Below, piece by piece: positions 1-11,139 of a DNA stretch of 64,000 nt. The position numbers were made by a program, and so were the translations under genes. Within the stretch, counting starts at the first letter, position 1, and every line of letters starts with the position of its first letter. A model generated the notes under the pieces. That model saw only the letters and a list, made by a program, of their open reading frames with translations. It was not told the DNA's origin and ran no database searches. Source of the DNA: Rhizobium sp. Leaf371 (GTDB lineage: Bacteria; Pseudomonadota; Alphaproteobacteria; Rhizobiales; Rhizobiaceae); assembly GCF_001424045.1 (NCBI RefSeq), contig NZ_LMQB01000026.1:1-64000 (forward strand). Reading direction: 5' to 3'.

Positions 1-285
1 ACCTCCAAACCGCCCGCAAAGTCAAGAAACTTCAGAGCGAGTTCGTCGGTCGCCAGCAGCGCCGCCGCCCTCGTTGGTGTGCGGTTTATAGATCCCACTT
101 CACCGCTTCGTCAACAGGGGGTGTTCGAAAAACTTCATAAAACTGACAAGTGACTGTAATCTTACGGGAATTCGAAACGAAAACCCGCAAGCCCCGATTC
201 CGCAGACGAGAACGACGCCCGCAGCAAATGCGCGGGCGTCGTTGAAGAGAGACTGACGGATTGTGCGAGGCGCGGACGGACCTCC
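1..285. other. Left-edge non-coding stretch, no gene recognised
   Basis: No recognisable gene lies here. Frame 1 of the plus strand is open from the first base to a TGA at 151-153 (50 codons) and frame 3 is open to a TAA at about 137-139, so the tail of a plus-strand gene cut by the window edge cannot be excluded, but neither translation looks like a known family. The part after 150 is AT-richer and ends in the hairpin listed separately after metH. Confidence 0.4.
211..243 (-). terminator. Hairpin downstream of the metH pair
   Basis: A perfect 12-bp stem (211-222, AACGACGCCCGC, pairing with 232-243) encloses a 9-nt loop. It lies 43 bp beyond the metH stop codon in the direction of transcription. 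The flank has no long T tract, so it is a strong hairpin but only a probable intrinsic terminator. Confidence 0.6.
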
Positions 286-3036
<2,751 letters not shown>

Positions 3037-3038
3037 GG

Positions 3039-4127
3039 TCAGTGCCTCGCCTGTGCGTTGCCGTCAAGGGAGGCATTGTCGAGAGAGGGGCGCGGGACAT
3101 GCCCGACGACGGCCTCTGCGATGGCCTTGATATGCGCCGGCGTCGAGCCGCAGCAACCACCGACGATGTTGACGAGGCCGTCCTGCGCGAATCCGGCGAT
3201 CTGTGCGGCCATTTCGTCCGGACTTTCGTCATAGCCGCCGAATTCATTGGGCAGGCCGGCATTCGGATAGGCGCAGATCAGCGTATCGGCGACGCCGGAC
3301 AGTTCGGCCAGGTGCGGTCGCATGGCATTGGCCCCGAGCGCGCAATTCAGCCCGATCGAGAAGGGGCGCGCATGGCGCAGCGAGTACCAGAAGGCCGTCG
3401 GCGTCTGGCCGGAAAGCGTGCGGCCGGAGAGGTCGGTGATCGTGCCGGAGATCATCACCGGCAGCGTGATGCCGCGCTCGGCAAACACTTCCAGTGTCGC
3501 AAACACGGCGGCCTTGGCGTTCAGCGTGTCGAAGATCGTCTCGATCAACACGATATCCGTGCCGCCGTCGATCAACCCGCGCAGCTGCTGCCCATAGGCA
3601 AGGCGCAAATCGTCGAAGCCGACGGCGCGGTAGCCGGGATTGTTGACATCCGGCGAAATCGACGCGGTGCGGTTGGTCGGCCCGAGCGCGCCCGCCACGA
3701 ACCGGCGGCGGCCATCCTTGTCCTGCGCGCGCAGTCCGGCGCGCCGGGCAAGCCGTGCACCGTCGCGGTTGAGCTCGTAGACAGCGTCTTCCATGCCGTA
3801 ATCGGCCTGGGCGATGGTGGTGGAGGAGAAGGTGTTGGTTTCCAGAATATCCGCACCCGCCAGCGCATAGCGATAGTGGATATCCTCGATCGCTGCCGGC
3901 TGCGTCAGCGTCAGAAGGTCGTTATTGCCCTGCAAATGACACTCGCAGCCCTGAAAGCGTTCGCCGCGAAAATGGTCTTCCGTCAGGCCGAGCGTCTGGA
4001 TCTCGGTGCCCATCGCGCCGTCCATGATGAGGATGCGCTCGGATGCAGCCTGGCGCAGGGCGCGGGCGACCTCGGTGCCGTTTGGCGCCGGGGACGGTTC
4101 GCCGAAAAGGGCCGTGATGGCGGACAT
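3039..4127 (-). CDS. metH: Methionine synthase, homocysteine-binding part (split MetH)
   Basis: Homocysteine S-methyltransferase domain (362 aa), equivalent to module 1 of MetH. It shows DGAMGTE at 36-42 and the three zinc cysteines: C262 in NCALG and C325/C326 in GGCCGSTP. These activate homocysteine as a thiolate for attack on methylcobalamin bound by the partner protein encoded 2 bp downstream. The fold is complete at both ends, with a short basic tail after about residue 345 where a fused protein would continue into the pterin domain. A perfect palindrome overlapping a TTGACA sits 36-59 bp upstream of the ATG and probably controls both genes. Confidence 0.93.
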   Translation of the reverse strand: MSAITALFGEPSPAPNGTEVARALRQAASERILIMDGAMGTEIQTLGLTEDHFRGERFQGCECHLQGNNDLLTLTQPAAIEDIHYRYALAGADILETNTFSSTTIAQADYGMEDAVYELNRDGARLARRAGLRAQDKDGRRRFVAGALGPTNRTASISPDVNNPGYRAVGFDDLRLAYGQQLRGLIDGGTDIVLIETIFDTLNAKAAVFATLEVFAERGITLPVMISGTITDLSGRTLSGQTPTAFWYSLRHARPFSIGLNCALGANAMRPHLAELSGVADTLICAYPNAGLPNEFGGYDESPDEMAAQIAGFAQDGLVNIVGGCCGSTPAHIKAIAEAVVGHVPRPSLDNASLDGNAQARH

Positions 4128-4162
4128 GGGACAACCTTTCGCCTGCTGGACAGGCTCCGGAG

Positions 4163-4186
4163 TGACATAAAGATATATTTATGTCA
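4163..4186 (-). promoter_or_regulatory. Palindromic operator before metH
   Basis: Perfect inverted repeat: arms TGACATAAA (4163-4171) and TTTATGTCA (4178-4186) around a 6-bp AT centre. On the minus strand it overlaps a TTGACA hexamer resembling a -35 box and lies 36 bp before the first metH start codon. The shape resembles operators of ArsR-type SAH-responsive regulators (SahR), reported to control methionine-cycle genes in proteobacteria. That assignment is inference; the palindrome is observed. Confidence 0.7.
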
Positions 4187-4193
4187 ATATATG

Positions 4194-5357
4194 TTACTTT
4201 CCGATGCGTGCAAGGCAGTCTTGCAGTTCGTAGATCGCGCAAAGGATGTGGTAGAACGTGCTCGCCGGGGCGGGCTCTTCGATGAAGACGCCGCTTTCCG
4301 GCAGCTTGTCGCGCCAGAGACCCTTCACGGGCACATCCAGGAACAGGTTCAAGGCTGCGATCGCCCGTTCGGCCGAGCCGAGATAGCGTGCCTGCGCCTC
4401 GCCTTCGCTGAGCGCCGCCAGCCGGATCGCGGCCTTCAGCCACTCCGTCTGCGGCCAGAGCCGCGCCAGCGGGTCGCGCACGGAAAAATCGTCGTTGAGC
4501 TGCATGATGGCGACCTTGCGCGTCGCGCAGATGCCGTGTTCCTCGCCGATCTCGAACAGACGCCGTGCCTTGACGATCGCACCCGCATCGCCGCGTCGCT
4601 CGCCCCAGCGCAGCAACAGCCAGGCCCATTCGAACTGGTGCCCCGGCTCCACCACGCGACCGAGATCTCCGGGCATCGGCGCCCAGTCATGGTCGAAGAA
4701 TTCGCGGAGGGCGCCGGTCTGCGGATCGATGAAGCGGTCCATGCAGAGCGAGGCGATCTCGTCGGCGAGATTGGTCCAGCCGACCTGGTCGAAGCCTTCG
4801 ACCTCTTCGCTGGCGAGGCAGGCCTCGAAGAGATGCATATGCGGATTGGAGCAGAGCGGCAGGCGCGGCGGGTTGTCCTCTTCGAAACCGGCGACCGGGT
4901 GCTTGCACCAGTCCTCGAGCCGAGCCTTCAGCGATGTGCTGCGCTCCGCCATTTCGGCGAGGCGCTCGGGGAAGGCACGCGCCATATAGGCGAAGGCGAG
5001 CAGAGCGAAAGCCTGATTGTAGATGTCGAAGGACGGATCGAGCAGCGTGCCGTCGGCATCCGCAAGCGCGCCGTAGAAACCGCTCGGCTGCAGGAAGACA
5101 CGATCGAAGAAGGCTAGGCCGCCGGTGCTCGCCCCCTGCCAGTCGCCGGTCCAGCCACTCAGGCCTGCTTCCGCAAAGCAGTAGGTCTGACGCGGCTGCA
5201 CGCGGGAGCGCAGATTGGCGCGCGTCGGCTGGCCGGTGAGATCGATCGTTTCGACGAAACCGCCATCCGGATCGACGAAACCCTTGTCGCGCCAGAGCGG
5301 CAGGGCCTGTTCGGTCAACCAATGTTCAAGCGAGGCGGAAAGCGCGGAAACGGCCAT
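4194..5357 (-). CDS. AGE-family sugar epimerase/isomerase
   Basis: Member of the N-acylglucosamine 2-epimerase / mannose isomerase family (387 aa, alpha/alpha barrel), a cytoplasmic enzyme that epimerises or isomerises hexoses. Family signatures: RSRVQPRQTY at 50-59, NPHMHLFEA at 171-179 and GHQFEWAW at 239-246. The start is placed at the ATG giving MAVSALSASLEHW; upstream in-frame sequence is low-complexity and overlaps the leader of the gene before. A UPF0303 protein and an ROK kinase are encoded upstream on the same strand with gaps of 37 and 4 bp. With the kinase, a mannose-to-fructose-to-fructose-6-phosphate route is a reasonable guess, but substrate cannot be read from sequence. Confidence 0.85.
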   Translation of the reverse strand: MAVSALSASLEHWLTEQALPLWRDKGFVDPDGGFVETIDLTGQPTRANLRSRVQPRQTYCFAEAGLSGWTGDWQGASTGGLAFFDRVFLQPSGFYGALADADGTLLDPSFDIYNQAFALLAFAYMARAFPERLAEMAERSTSLKARLEDWCKHPVAGFEEDNPPRLPLCSNPHMHLFEACLASEEVEGFDQVGWTNLADEIASLCMDRFIDPQTGALREFFDHDWAPMPGDLGRVVEPGHQFEWAWLLLRWGERRGDAGAIVKARRLFEIGEEHGICATRKVAIMQLNDDFSVRDPLARLWPQTEWLKAAIRLAALSEGEAQARYLGSAERAIAALNLFLDVPVKGLWRDKLPESGVFIEEPAPASTFYHILCAIYELQDCLARIGK

Positions 5358-5394
5358 GGACGGCACCTTTGCGAAGAAGAAATGGAAGAGCGAC

Positions 5395-5895
5395 TCAGGC
5401 GTCGAGGCGGAGGCTTGCGAGATCGTGACCGAGATGGGCCGCCAGCGCCTCGACCACCATCGCATGATCCTGCCGCTGCGGCAGGCCGGAAACGGTGACG
5501 GCCCCGATGCAGCCGGCCCCTGTCACCGTAATGGGGAAACTGCCGCCATGCGCCGCGAAATCCGCCTCGGAGAGCCCGAACTTGTCCTGCAGGCTGCGCC
5601 CGTCGCGGGCAAGCGAAAGCCCGGTGGCATAGCTGCTGCGGAAGAAGCGGGCGACGCAGTTGCGCTTGCGGCGAACCCAGTTCGCGTTGTCGGGCGAGGT
5701 CCCCTCCAGCGCCGCGTAGAACAGCGGCATGGAAAACAGGCTCACATCGATAACGATGCCGAGGCGGTCGGCCACGGCCAGATCGCGCAGCCGCGATCCG
5801 ATCGCCCAGGCGATATCGGCGTCGAAACGGGCAAAGGTCAGCGTCGTCTCCTGATGGGCGACGCGGGCGATGTCGTTGTCGAGGGAAGCCGTCAT
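5395..5895 (-). CDS. UPF0303 heme-degrading-domain-like protein
   Basis: 166-aa protein of the UPF0303 / GlcG-HbpS-like alpha-beta fold (YBR137W type). The C-terminal part has the typical pattern of HGGSFPITVTGAGCIGAVTVSGLPQ followed by a DHAMVVEALAAHLG helix. Family members are annotated as heme-degrading-domain proteins, but the biochemical role in bacteria is poorly established. It lies 4 bp after the ROK kinase stop and 37 bp before the AGE isomerase, so all three are one transcription unit. The start is MTASLDNDIARV; earlier in-frame codons run inside the kinase gene. Context suggests a link to sugar metabolism rather than heme, which is inference. Confidence 0.82.
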   Translation of the reverse strand: MTASLDNDIARVAHQETTLTFARFDADIAWAIGSRLRDLAVADRLGIVIDVSLFSMPLFYAALEGTSPDNANWVRRKRNCVARFFRSSYATGLSLARDGRSLQDKFGLSEADFAAHGGSFPITVTGAGCIGAVTVSGLPQRQDHAMVVEALAAHLGHDLASLRLDA

Positions 5896-5899
5896 CCGT

Positions 5900-6796
5900 C
5901 TATTCCTTCCAGAGCCATGCGGCGCCGCGCACGCCCGAGCTGTCCCCATGGACCGCCTTGCGGATCGGCGTCTCGAACGAATCGCCGAAGATGTATTGCG
6001 CGACGAGACCCGGCAGGTCGTCATAGATCTCGTCGACATTCGACATGCCGCCGCCGAGCACGAACACATCGGGATCGACGACATTGGTCAGAAGGGCCAG
6101 ACTGCGGGCCAGACGGTCGGTAAAGCGCTCGTACACGCCGCGGGCCACGGCGTCGCCGCCGCGCATGTCGGAGATGATGTCGCGCGCCAGCCGCTCGCGT
6201 CCCGTCGTCAGGCGGAAATCGAGTTCAACGCCGGTTCCGCAGGCATATTTTTCCAGGCAGCCTGTTTTTCCGCACCAGCAGCGGTGGCCGGGATATTCCT
6301 CCAGCCGCATCCAGGGAAGCGGATAGTGACCGACTTCGGCGGCAACGCCCTGGAAACCGGCATGCACCTTCCGCCCGATCGCAAGTCCCCCGCCATGGCC
6401 TGTGCCGATGATGATGCCGAACACCGTCTCGGCCCCTGCGCCAGCCCCATCGACGGCCTCGGAAACCGCAAGGCAGTTCGCGTCATTCGCAATCCGCACG
6501 GGACGGCCGAGCAAAACCTCGAGATCGCGCCCGAGCGGACGGCCGTTGAGAATGACGGCGTTGGAATTGCGCACGAGGCCGGTGCGCGGGTTGGGACTGC
6601 CGGGAATGCCGATGCCGACGCTGCCGGGAGCGCCGGCGGCAGCCTCGGCCGCGTGCACCAGAGACCGCACGGCATCGAGGCAGGCATCATAGGACGTCGG
6701 CGTCGGCACGCGCTCGCGCGCCCGCAGCGCACCCGCTTCATCCAGCGCCACCACTTCCATCTTGGTGCCGCCCCAGTCGATCCCGATAAACATCAC
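5900..6796 (-). CDS. ROK-family sugar kinase
   Basis: ATP-dependent hexose kinase of the ROK family (298 aa). Phosphate-binding loop DWGGTK at 7-12, catalytic Asp in ANDANCLA (D105), a second nucleotide loop GTGHGGG at 131-137, and the ROK zinc site formed by H157 and the C173/C175/C180 cluster in HRCWCGKTGCLE. Fructokinase, mannokinase and N-acetylglucosamine kinase all belong here; the neighbouring AGE isomerase favours fructose or mannose. It is the first gene of the three-gene sugar cluster. Two adjacent ATG codons (6796 and 6793) could each be the start. Confidence 0.88.
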   Translation of the reverse strand: MMFIGIDWGGTKMEVVALDEAGALRARERVPTPTSYDACLDAVRSLVHAAEAAAGAPGSVGIGIPGSPNPRTGLVRNSNAVILNGRPLGRDLEVLLGRPVRIANDANCLAVSEAVDGAGAGAETVFGIIIGTGHGGGLAIGRKVHAGFQGVAAEVGHYPLPWMRLEEYPGHRCWCGKTGCLEKYACGTGVELDFRLTTGRERLARDIISDMRGGDAVARGVYERFTDRLARSLALLTNVVDPDVFVLGGGMSNVDEIYDDLPGLVAQYIFGDSFETPIRKAVHGDSSGVRGAAWLWKE

Positions 6797-7005
6797 GCCC
6801 CCATCTTGGCCTCAAGGCCATCCCAGCCTGCAGACCATACCGCCCGCGGAAAAGCGCAGGCGGGCCTGCATATCATCCCGGCCCCCACGTTTGAAGCCCT
6901 GCCACACACGCCGACGCCCCATCCAAATCTCCAATCCCCGCCAAACCGCAATCTCCGCCAAACCTCTTGGCTTCCCCGGCAAGCTTTTGTAAGGATGCAA
7001 ACCAC

Positions 7006-7082
7006 GGTCCCGTAGCTCAGGTGGATAGAGCGACAGATTCCTAATCTGTAGGCCACTGGTTCGAGTCCAGTCGGGATCACCA
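7006..7082 (+). tRNA. tRNA-Arg (anticodon CCT)
   Basis: A complete 77-nt cloverleaf with an encoded CCA end. The acceptor stem GGTCCCG pairs with CGGGATC (one G-T wobble), the D-arm begins GCTC, the anticodon stem ACAGA/TCTGT encloses the loop TTCCTAA with CCT at the anticodon positions, and the T-arm carries GGTTCGAGTCC. It reads the AGG arginine codon. Confidence 0.95.
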
Positions 7083-7197
7083 TTCTCCGTGGCGAATTCG
7101 GACGATCCTTGCGACGCCCTGCGAGGTTAAGCCTTGTTTGGGATTTTTTCCGCTTGTACGACGTTGACGCTTGAACAGTAAGGTCGACGGAAGCGGA

Positions 7198-8382
7198 ATG
7201 ACGAAGTCTGAGCATCATCACATCACCATTCTCGGGTCCACGGGCTCCATCGGCTGCAGCACGCTCGACGTGGTGGCGCAGCTGGGAGGGCGGGAGCGGT
7301 TCGTGGTGGAGGCTCTGACCGGAAACGGCAATATCGCGCTTCTCTGCGAGCAGGCCCGCGCTGTCGGCGCGCGGCTGGCGGTCACCGCCGATGAGAGCCG
7401 CTACGCAGATCTGAAATCGGCGCTGGCCGGCACCGGCATCGCGGTTGCGGCAGGCGAAAGCGGGCTGCAGGAGGCGGCGGGGCGCGAAGCGGAGTGGGTC
7501 ATGGCGGCGATCGTCGGCACGGCCGGCCTCGCCCCGACGCTGACGGCGGCGCGCCGCGGCGCGGATATCGCGCTCGCCAACAAGGAATGCCTGGTTTCGG
7601 CCGGGGCTCTCTTCGTGGACGCCGTCTCGACGGGCGGCGGGCGGCTCATCCCGGTCGACAGCGAGCACTCCGCCATCTTCCAGGCGCTGGAGGAAGACCA
7701 GCGCCACGCGGTCGAGCGCATCATCCTCACCGCGTCCGGCGGACCGTTCCGCACCTGGTCGCGCGAAGCGATGGCGGGCGTGACGGCCGAGGTCGCCCGG
7801 GCCCATCCCAACTGGTCCATGGGCCTGAAGATCTCGATCGGCAGCGCTTCCATGTTCAACAAGGCGCTGGAGATGATCGAGGCCAAGCACCTGTTCGATG
7901 TGGCGCCGGAGCAGATCGAGGTGATCGTCCATCCGCAATCGATCATCCATTCCATGGTCGGCTATACCGATGGCTCGGTGCTCGCCCAGCTCGGGGCGCC
8001 CGACATGCGCACGGCGATCGGCTATGCCTTGACCTATCCCGAGCGTCCGGCGCTGAATGTCGAGCGGCTCGATTTCGCAAAGCTCGCGCGGCTCGATTTC
8101 GAGGCCCCCGACGAGGCCCGTTTTCCCGCACTTCGGCTCGCCCGCACCGCATTGACGCGGGGCGGACTGCAGGGCGCCGCCATGAACGCGGCCGAAGAGA
8201 CAGCCTTCGAGGCCTTCGTGGACGGGCGGCTCGGCTTTCTCGACATGGCCGATATCGCGGAAACGGTGATGGAGCGGATGATCGACTGGCCGGCCGCCGC
8301 CGACATGGACGACGTCTTTGCCGGCGATGCCGCAGCGCGCCGGTTTGCTGTCGAGGCGATCGACATCCGCGCGGCGGCCTGA
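7198..8382 (+). CDS. dxr: 1-deoxy-D-xylulose 5-phosphate reductoisomerase
   Basis: Catalyses the NADPH-dependent conversion of DXP to 2-C-methyl-D-erythritol 4-phosphate, the committed step of the MEP isoprenoid pathway. 394 aa, normal length. Signatures: GSTGSIG nucleotide loop at 13-19, NKECLVSAG, metal/substrate motif DSEHSAIFQ, SGGPFR and the HPNWSMGLKISIGSASM segment. The ATG at 7198 is chosen because GGAAGCGG lies just upstream; a TTG 27 bp earlier is a less likely start. It is not in the common uppS-cdsA-dxr-rseP cluster here, so the genome may carry another copy or simply a relocated gene. It converges on the DUF2938 gene with a 16-bp gap. Confidence 0.95.
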   Translation: MTKSEHHHITILGSTGSIGCSTLDVVAQLGGRERFVVEALTGNGNIALLCEQARAVGARLAVTADESRYADLKSALAGTGIAVAAGESGLQEAAGREAEWVMAAIVGTAGLAPTLTAARRGADIALANKECLVSAGALFVDAVSTGGGRLIPVDSEHSAIFQALEEDQRHAVERIILTASGGPFRTWSREAMAGVTAEVARAHPNWSMGLKISIGSASMFNKALEMIEAKHLFDVAPEQIEVIVHPQSIIHSMVGYTDGSVLAQLGAPDMRTAIGYALTYPERPALNVERLDFAKLARLDFEAPDEARFPALRLARTALTRGGLQGAAMNAAEETAFEAFVDGRLGFLDMADIAETVMERMIDWPAAADMDDVFAGDAAARRFAVEAIDIRAAA

Positions 8383-8398
8383 AGGCGACGACGATGAC

Positions 8399-8884
8399 CT
8401 ATCGAATGAGCAGCGCTGTCGCGTAAAGCCCGAGCCCGAAGACCACATGCGCGGCAAGGTTGAGGGCCCGCACCCGGTTCGGGTTCGGCAGCCGTGAGGC
8501 GGCGATGCCGAGGCCGAGCCCCGGCTGCAGCAGGAACCAGCCCGCCGCCACGGTGACGATGCCCCAGACCAGAGCCGGCATCAGCGTGGGCGCCCTGAAC
8601 CAGTCGAGACCGACGAAAAAGGCGAGCATGATCCCGTAAAGGATGCCGACGGCGTAATGGCCGATCCAGCCAAGCGCCGTCTCGTTGGAAAACGGTGCGG
8701 CATCGCTGATGGAGTCGTGAAAGAGCTGGCCGCGACCGGCATGATAGAACCACCGTCCGACCGGCGCCCAGTTGGCCTTTGGCTGACCGAAGACCGCGGC
8801 GAGCAGGATCGCCCAGAGATCCATGGCAAGCGTCGCGCCCACACCGATCGCCAGCCCGCGCCAGATCAGTTCCATCATCATCAT
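8399..8884 (-). CDS. DUF2938-family membrane protein
   Basis: 161-aa inner-membrane protein with about four hydrophobic segments (near 8-28, 70-92, 100-122 and 138-160). It matches the DUF2938 pattern: an N-terminal GxxATLAMDLW helix, then a hydrophilic stretch with NWAPVGRWFYH and a second GHYAVGILYG segment. No enzymatic function is known. Four consecutive Met codons make the exact start uncertain by up to 9 bp. It lies downstream of hemA on the same strand, about 107 bp beyond the hemA stop when read the other way, so the two are probably separate units. Confidence 0.8.
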   Translation of the reverse strand: MMMMELIWRGLAIGVGATLAMDLWAILLAAVFGQPKANWAPVGRWFYHAGRGQLFHDSISDAAPFSNETALGWIGHYAVGILYGIMLAFFVGLDWFRAPTLMPALVWGIVTVAAGWFLLQPGLGLGIAASRLPNPNRVRALNLAAHVVFGLGLYATALLIR

Positions 8885-8991
8885 CCGTCCCCTGCTCTTC
8901 CCCGATCTGCGTCTTCTAGATCAGAATCCGAAGGCTGCGAAGCAGAATATGCGGGACGGGCCGAACGGGCGTTTCGTGACGGCCAGCCGCC

Positions 8992-10206
8992 TCAGGCGAC
9001 GGCCCGCGCCAGCGCACAACGCGACCACAGCTGATGCAGCGCGCCGACCAGATGATCGATATCATGATCCGAATGCAGCGGCGTCGGCGTGATGCGCAGG
9101 CGCTCGGTCTTCTTTGGTACGGTCGGATAGTTGATCGGCTGGACATAGATGTCGCAATTGTCGAGCAGCAGATCCGAGATCCACTTGCACTTGGCCGCAT
9201 CCCCGACGATCACCGGCACGATATGGCTCGGATTGGGGAGATGCGGAATGCCGTTGCGATCGAGCGCCGAGCGCAGCCGGCGGACCCGTTCCTGGTGGGC
9301 GAAGCGCTCGACCTGGCTTTCCTTCAGGTGACGGATGGAGGCGAGCGCACCGGCGGCCAGCGCCGGCGGCAGGGCGGTGGTGAAGATGAAGCCCGAGGCG
9401 AACGAGCGGATATAGTCGCAGAGCGCAGCGGAAGCGGCGATATAGCCGCCCATCACGCCGAAGGCCTTGCCGAGCGTGCCCTCGATCACGGTGAGCCGGT
9501 GCATCAGCCCCTCGCGCTCGGCGATGCCGCCGCCGCGCGGACCGTACATGCCGACCGCATGCACCTCGTCGAGATAGGTCATCGCGCCGTAGCGCTCGGC
9601 GACGTCGCAGATCTCCTTGATGGGGGCGATGTCGCCATCCATGGAGTAGACCGATTCGAAGGCGACCAGCTTGGGCGCTGCTGGATCGGCCGCCGCCAGC
9701 TTCGCCTCGAGATCGGCCACGGAATTGTGCTTGAAGATCACCCGCTCGCACTTGGCATGGCGGATGCCCTCGATCATGGAGGCGTGATTCCCGGCGTCCG
9801 AAAAGACGATGATGCCGGGAATGCGCGAACAGAGCGTCCCGAGGGCGGCCCAGTTGGATACGTAGCCGGAGGTGAACAGCAGCGCGGACTCCTTGCCGTG
9901 CAGATCGGCAAGTTCCTGCTCCAGCAGAACATGGTAGTGCGTCGTGCCCGAGATGTTGCGGGTGCCGCCAGCACCCGCGCCACAGTGGTCGATCGCCTGC
10001 TTCATCGCATCGATCACCTTGGGATGCTGGCCCATGCCGAGATAGTCGTTCGAGCACCAGACGGTCACGTCCTTGACGCCGTCCGCCGTATGCCGCCGCG
10101 CCTTGGGGAACGCACCCCGCTGGCGCTCGAGATCGGCAAAGACGCGGTAGCGGCCTTCGGCGTGAAGACCGTCCAGTTCCGATCTGAAGAAGTGCTCGAA
10201 GTTCAT
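8992..10206 (-). CDS. hemA: 5-aminolevulinate synthase
   Basis: PLP enzyme condensing glycine and succinyl-CoA to 5-aminolevulinate, the first step of heme and cobalamin synthesis by the alphaproteobacterial C4 (Shemin) route. 404 aa. Visible: [13 protein letters not shown] at 50-62, the [13 protein letters not shown] loop at 76-88, PLP-binding DEVHAVG at 213-219 and the Schiff-base lysine K247 in EGTLGKAFG. The product enters the hemC/hemD pathway encoded further right, and its succinyl-CoA comes from the suc operon at the right end. About 430 bp of non-coding DNA precedes it, with no convincing FNR-type box found by eye. Confidence 0.96.
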   Translation of the reverse strand: MNFEHFFRSELDGLHAEGRYRVFADLERQRGAFPKARRHTADGVKDVTVWCSNDYLGMGQHPKVIDAMKQAIDHCGAGAGGTRNISGTTHYHVLLEQELADLHGKESALLFTSGYVSNWAALGTLCSRIPGIIVFSDAGNHASMIEGIRHAKCERVIFKHNSVADLEAKLAAADPAAPKLVAFESVYSMDGDIAPIKEICDVAERYGAMTYLDEVHAVGMYGPRGGGIAEREGLMHRLTVIEGTLGKAFGVMGGYIAASAALCDYIRSFASGFIFTTALPPALAAGALASIRHLKESQVERFAHQERVRRLRSALDRNGIPHLPNPSHIVPVIVGDAAKCKWISDLLLDNCDIYVQPINYPTVPKKTERLRITPTPLHSDHDIDHLVGALHQLWSRCALARAVA

Positions 10207-10635
10207 GCGTGTCTCCAGACCCTTGCCCGTCTCTTGATCGAACCATATCCATGCCGGCGGCGCGCACCCTTGAATCGGGCGGCAGTCTGGGCTTTGTTTT
10301 GAATGGTTCCAGATTATCCTGAAGATTTCATTCCACTCTCCTCCGGATCAAGTCAAGACCGGGACCAAAAACAGACCTGTGACACGATATCGCGACCAAC
10401 CCTGTCGAAGTCGACGTGACGGAAGCGAGGATCGGGTTCGTGGTCTTCAGCTTTCATTCATCATAACTGTCGTCCATTCCGTTAGGGACGTTTTTTATGG
10501 CCTCCGATTGGACTTTCGGTAGGTCGCATTTAACTTCTCTGGTTAAGGTTCGGGAAACGGCAGGGTTCTGCCATTTCAAGACTCACGTCGGACGCGGCGG
10601 TCGATCATCGTCACGTCCCATCAGGAGAGATGCTT
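10207..10635. promoter_or_regulatory. Divergent intergenic region between hemA and a lipoprotein gene
   Basis: A 429-bp stretch without a credible gene that must hold the promoters of hemA (leftward) and the glycine-zipper lipoprotein (rightward). The only dyad I see near hemA is TTC-N2-GATTATC-N2-GAA at 10307-10323, a hyphenated 17-bp palindrome 100 bp before the hemA ATG. TTAA pairs at 10530 and 10543 are spaced by 9 bp, not the 7 bp of CtrA boxes. Confidence 0.4.
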
Positions 10636-10893
10636 ATGAAGAAAGCCATTGTGCTGGCGGTTCTCGCCATGACGGTTGCAAGCTGCAGCCAGACGGAAAA
10701 GGGTGCCGGTATCGGCGCCGTCTCGGGCGCGGTCATCGGCGGCGCCGTGACGGGCAATGTCCGTGGCGCGGCCGTGGGTGCGGCCATCGGTGGCGTTTCC
10801 GGCGCCGTCATCGGCAATGTCTCGGAACAGCCGGGCCAGTGCTACTACCGCGACCGCGACGGCGGCCGCTACATCGACGACTGCCCGCGCTGA
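10636..10893 (+). CDS. Glycine-zipper lipoprotein
   Basis: 85-aa predicted outer-membrane lipoprotein. Residues 1-16 are a signal peptide (MKKAIVLAVLAMTVAS) ending in a lipobox VASC with Cys17 as the lipidation site. The rest is a glycine zipper with repeated GAxxGAVxGGAV units, as in YMGG/SlyB-like proteins, then a short Cys-containing tail ending DDCPR. Such proteins are often envelope-stress related, but function here is unknown. The second ATG is chosen because AGGAGAG ends 6 bp before it, whereas the ATG 6 bp earlier would touch the ribosome site. A strong terminator follows 40 bp after the stop. Confidence 0.82.
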   Translation: MKKAIVLAVLAMTVASCSQTEKGAGIGAVSGAVIGGAVTGNVRGAAVGAAIGGVSGAVIGNVSEQPGQCYYRDRDGGRYIDDCPR

Positions 10894-10932
10894 TTGCGCG
10901 GGTAACGGTCCCTTCGACAGGACACGTGACGA

Positions 10933-10962
10933 AAAAGCCCCGTTCCGGCGGGGCTTTTGTTT
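10933..10962 (+). terminator. Intrinsic terminator after the glycine-zipper gene
   Basis: A perfect 10-bp stem AAAAGCCCCG (10933-10942) and CGGGGCTTTT (10949-10958) with a 6-nt loop TTCCGG, followed by GTTTCT. This is a classic Rho-independent terminator between the lipoprotein gene and tamA. Confidence 0.9.
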
Positions 10963-11139
10963 CTGTAACGTCACACTAACGACGGTTTCTCACGTCACGA
11001 GGCGTTGGAGACTTCATCCCGTTCACGAGGATGTGTAGTGTCACGGGACATCGCAAGCGTGCAAACGTTTGAGAAGACGGCATCGCTTTCCGTGGGCGAT
11101 CGCTACAGGACTGTCAGCCGACACGGGATGCGGAATCGA

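Noticed and set aside
10530-10546. TTAA pair upstream of the glycine-zipper gene as a CtrA box
   Set aside because: The spacer is 9 bp, not 7 bp.
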